From an uncultured Bacilli bacterium (lineage in GTDB: Bacteria; Bacillota_I; Bacilli_A; RF39; UBA660), in NCBI GenBank assembly GCA_934085595.1, contig CAKOHK010000021.1:1-5893 (forward strand): a stretch of DNA of 5,893 nt. Reading direction: 5' to 3'. Shown in pieces: positions 5,152 through 5,893 of this stretch. Position numbers and translations under genes: made by a program. Below the pieces are notes generated by a model that had not been told where the DNA came from, searched no databases, and was given only the letters and a program-made list of their open reading frames with translations. Position 1 is the stretch's first letter. Each line of letters begins with the position of its first letter.

Positions 5152-5796
5152 ATGAGTTATTTAGATAGTCTAAAAGATATTACTTTTATAAAAAATATAA
5201 GTAATTTAATTAACAACAATTTACTAGTTATGATTTTGTTATTAATATTATTGTGTGTTTTAACTATAGTATGTTTAGGTAAAATATTTAAAAAAGCTAA
5301 TCAAAAATCGTGGAAATTGTTTATACCTGTTTATAATATATTTATTATGTTTAAAATATGTGATATGAAATGGACTAATATATTTTGGTTTATAATACCT
5401 TCTATATTTACTTCATTTGTAGTTTATTTATCTAATTTAGTTTCTTTATATATGTTGGTGCTTTTGGTTATACCTCTTGTTTGTAGTGTATATTTTACTT
5501 TTAAAATACATATAAGATTAGCGCAAAAATTTGGCAAATCTAAATGGTTTGGTGTATTCCTGCTAGTGTATCCTATTAATTTAGTATTATATTGTATTCT
5601 TGCTTTTAGTAAAAAAGTAGCATATATTCAAAATAATCTTGGAGTAGTTAATAAAAAAGAAGATTTGAAGAATAATGTCCAAATGGATGTAATTGTTAAT
5701 GATAAAAAAAATATAATTTGTCCAAGATGCAAAAAGAAATTATGTGAGAATGCTATTTATTGTACAGTTTGTGAGAAATATATTGACGAAGAATAA
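5152..5796 (+). CDS. DUF5684-like membrane protein with C-terminal Cys4 zinc ribbon
   Basis: The start chosen is ATG 5152, with GGAGGG at 5140-5145 and a 6-base spacer, giving 214 aa. An in-frame ATG at 5128 has no Shine-Dalgarno and lies upstream of the predicted transcription start. Hydrophobic helices lie at ~24-43, ~77-95, ~97-117 and ~132-152. The segment after helix 1 reads SWKLFIPVYNIFIMFKI (~53-69). Together with the later LAQKFGKSKWFG (~123-134), this matches what I remember of DUF5684 proteins, which are small polytopic membrane proteins of unknown function in Bacillota. The polar tail ends in a zinc ribbon, CPRC-X10-CTVC (C190, C193, C204, C207), on the cytoplasmic side if the topology is four helices with the N terminus inside. 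It has its own promoter and terminator, so a shared role with the transporter is not indicated. Family assignment is from memory. Confidence 0.8.
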   Translation: MSYLDSLKDITFIKNISNLINNNLLVMILLLILLCVLTIVCLGKIFKKANQKSWKLFIPVYNIFIMFKICDMKWTNIFWFIIPSIFTSFVVYLSNLVSLYMLVLLVIPLVCSVYFTFKIHIRLAQKFGKSKWFGVFLLVYPINLVLYCILAFSKKVAYIQNNLGVVNKKEDLKNNVQMDVIVNDKKNIICPRCKKKLCENAIYCTVCEKYIDEE

Positions 5797-5830
5797 AACA
5801 TTATGATTATTAACCATGAAGTTGTAAGAT

Positions 5831-5865
5831 AAATGTAGACACATAAAAACAGTCTACATTTTTTT
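5831..5865 (+). terminator. Intrinsic terminator of the DUF5684-like gene
   Basis: A perfect 10-bp stem pairs AAATGTAGAC (5831-5840) with GTCTACATTT (5852-5861) around an 11-base loop and runs into a seven-T tract (5859-5865). It lies 34 bases after the TAA. This is one of the clearest terminators in the window because its stem contains G-C pairs. Confidence 0.85.
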
Positions 5866-5885
5866 GTTATAATAAAATTGGAGGG
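5865..5885 (+). promoter_or_regulatory. Extended -10 promoter and Shine-Dalgarno of the next gene
   Basis: TGT-TATAAT (5865-5873) begins in the last T of the preceding terminator tail. GGAGGG (5880-5885) follows only six bases after the -10, so the mRNA would start at or next to its Shine-Dalgarno. No -35 is visible upstream, where the terminator loop and arm lie. Confidence 0.5.
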
Positions 5886-5890
5886 AAAAT

Positions 5891-5893
5891 ATG
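5891..5893 (+). CDS. Start codon of the next gene (rest outside window)
   Basis: The window ends on ATG, preceded by GGAGGG (5880-5885) with a 5-base spacer and by an extended -10 promoter. The spacing is that of the other genes here, so this is very probably a true start. Nothing of the protein can be read. Confidence 0.6.

Noticed and set aside
1..5893. Possible mycoplasma-type genetic code (TGA=Trp)
   Set aside because: All Trp codons seen are TGG in the repressor, the transporter (W772) and the DUF5684-like protein. No gene has an in-frame TGA, and the left-edge gene ends on TGA.
1..5893. CRISPR array, tRNA/rRNA gene, insertion sequence or attachment site
   Set aside because: No regularly spaced repeats, tRNA-like cloverleaf, transposase frame or terminal repeats were seen on either strand.

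Overview
The window is very AT-rich DNA with strong GGAGG-type ribosome binding sites, intrinsic terminators ending in T-runs and only TAA or TGA stops. Every tryptophan I checked is TGG and no gene contains an in-frame TGA, so the standard bacterial code fits. This points to a low-GC member of the Bacillota, perhaps an uncultured gut Bacilli or Clostridia lineage, rather than a TGA=Trp mycoplasma. I cannot name a species.

Layout: (1) The left edge holds the last 24 codons of an unidentified gene, followed by a terminator at 121-150. (2) About 290 bases of mostly non-coding DNA carry two extended -10 promoter candidates and a small imperfect tandem repeat. They lead to a 58-codon gene (371-547, +) for a small two-helix membrane protein. 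(3) That gene converges on a TetR/AcrR-type repressor gene (564-1124, -). An AT-only perfect inverted repeat overlaps both stop codons and probably ends both transcripts. (4) The repressor is divergent, across 169 bp, from a 3.8-kb gene (1294-5073, +) for an MMPL/RND-superfamily transporter. The intergenic DNA holds the repressor promoter and an inverted repeat that is a plausible operator. (5) After a strong hairpin terminator comes a gene for a DUF5684-like membrane protein with a C-terminal Cys4 zinc ribbon (5152-5796, +). It has its own terminator. (6) A promoter, Shine-Dalgarno site and ATG at the right edge begin another gene.

How the genes fit together: a TetR-family repressor divergent from an RND pump is a classic ligand-induced efflux or lipid-export module. 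The repressor probably controls itself and the transporter. The flanking small membrane protein and the DUF5684-like protein have their own promoter and terminator signals and look independent.

The most notable point is the transporter gene. Its first ~686 codons are a complete 12-helix MMPL pump. The remaining ~573 codons look like a separate secreted protein, with a signal peptide, a conserved beta-rich domain and a coiled-coil/heptad region. The two are fused in frame, yet a good Shine-Dalgarno and ATG sit at the junction (3339-3354). The locus may make both a pump with a tethered ectodomain and a free secreted form.
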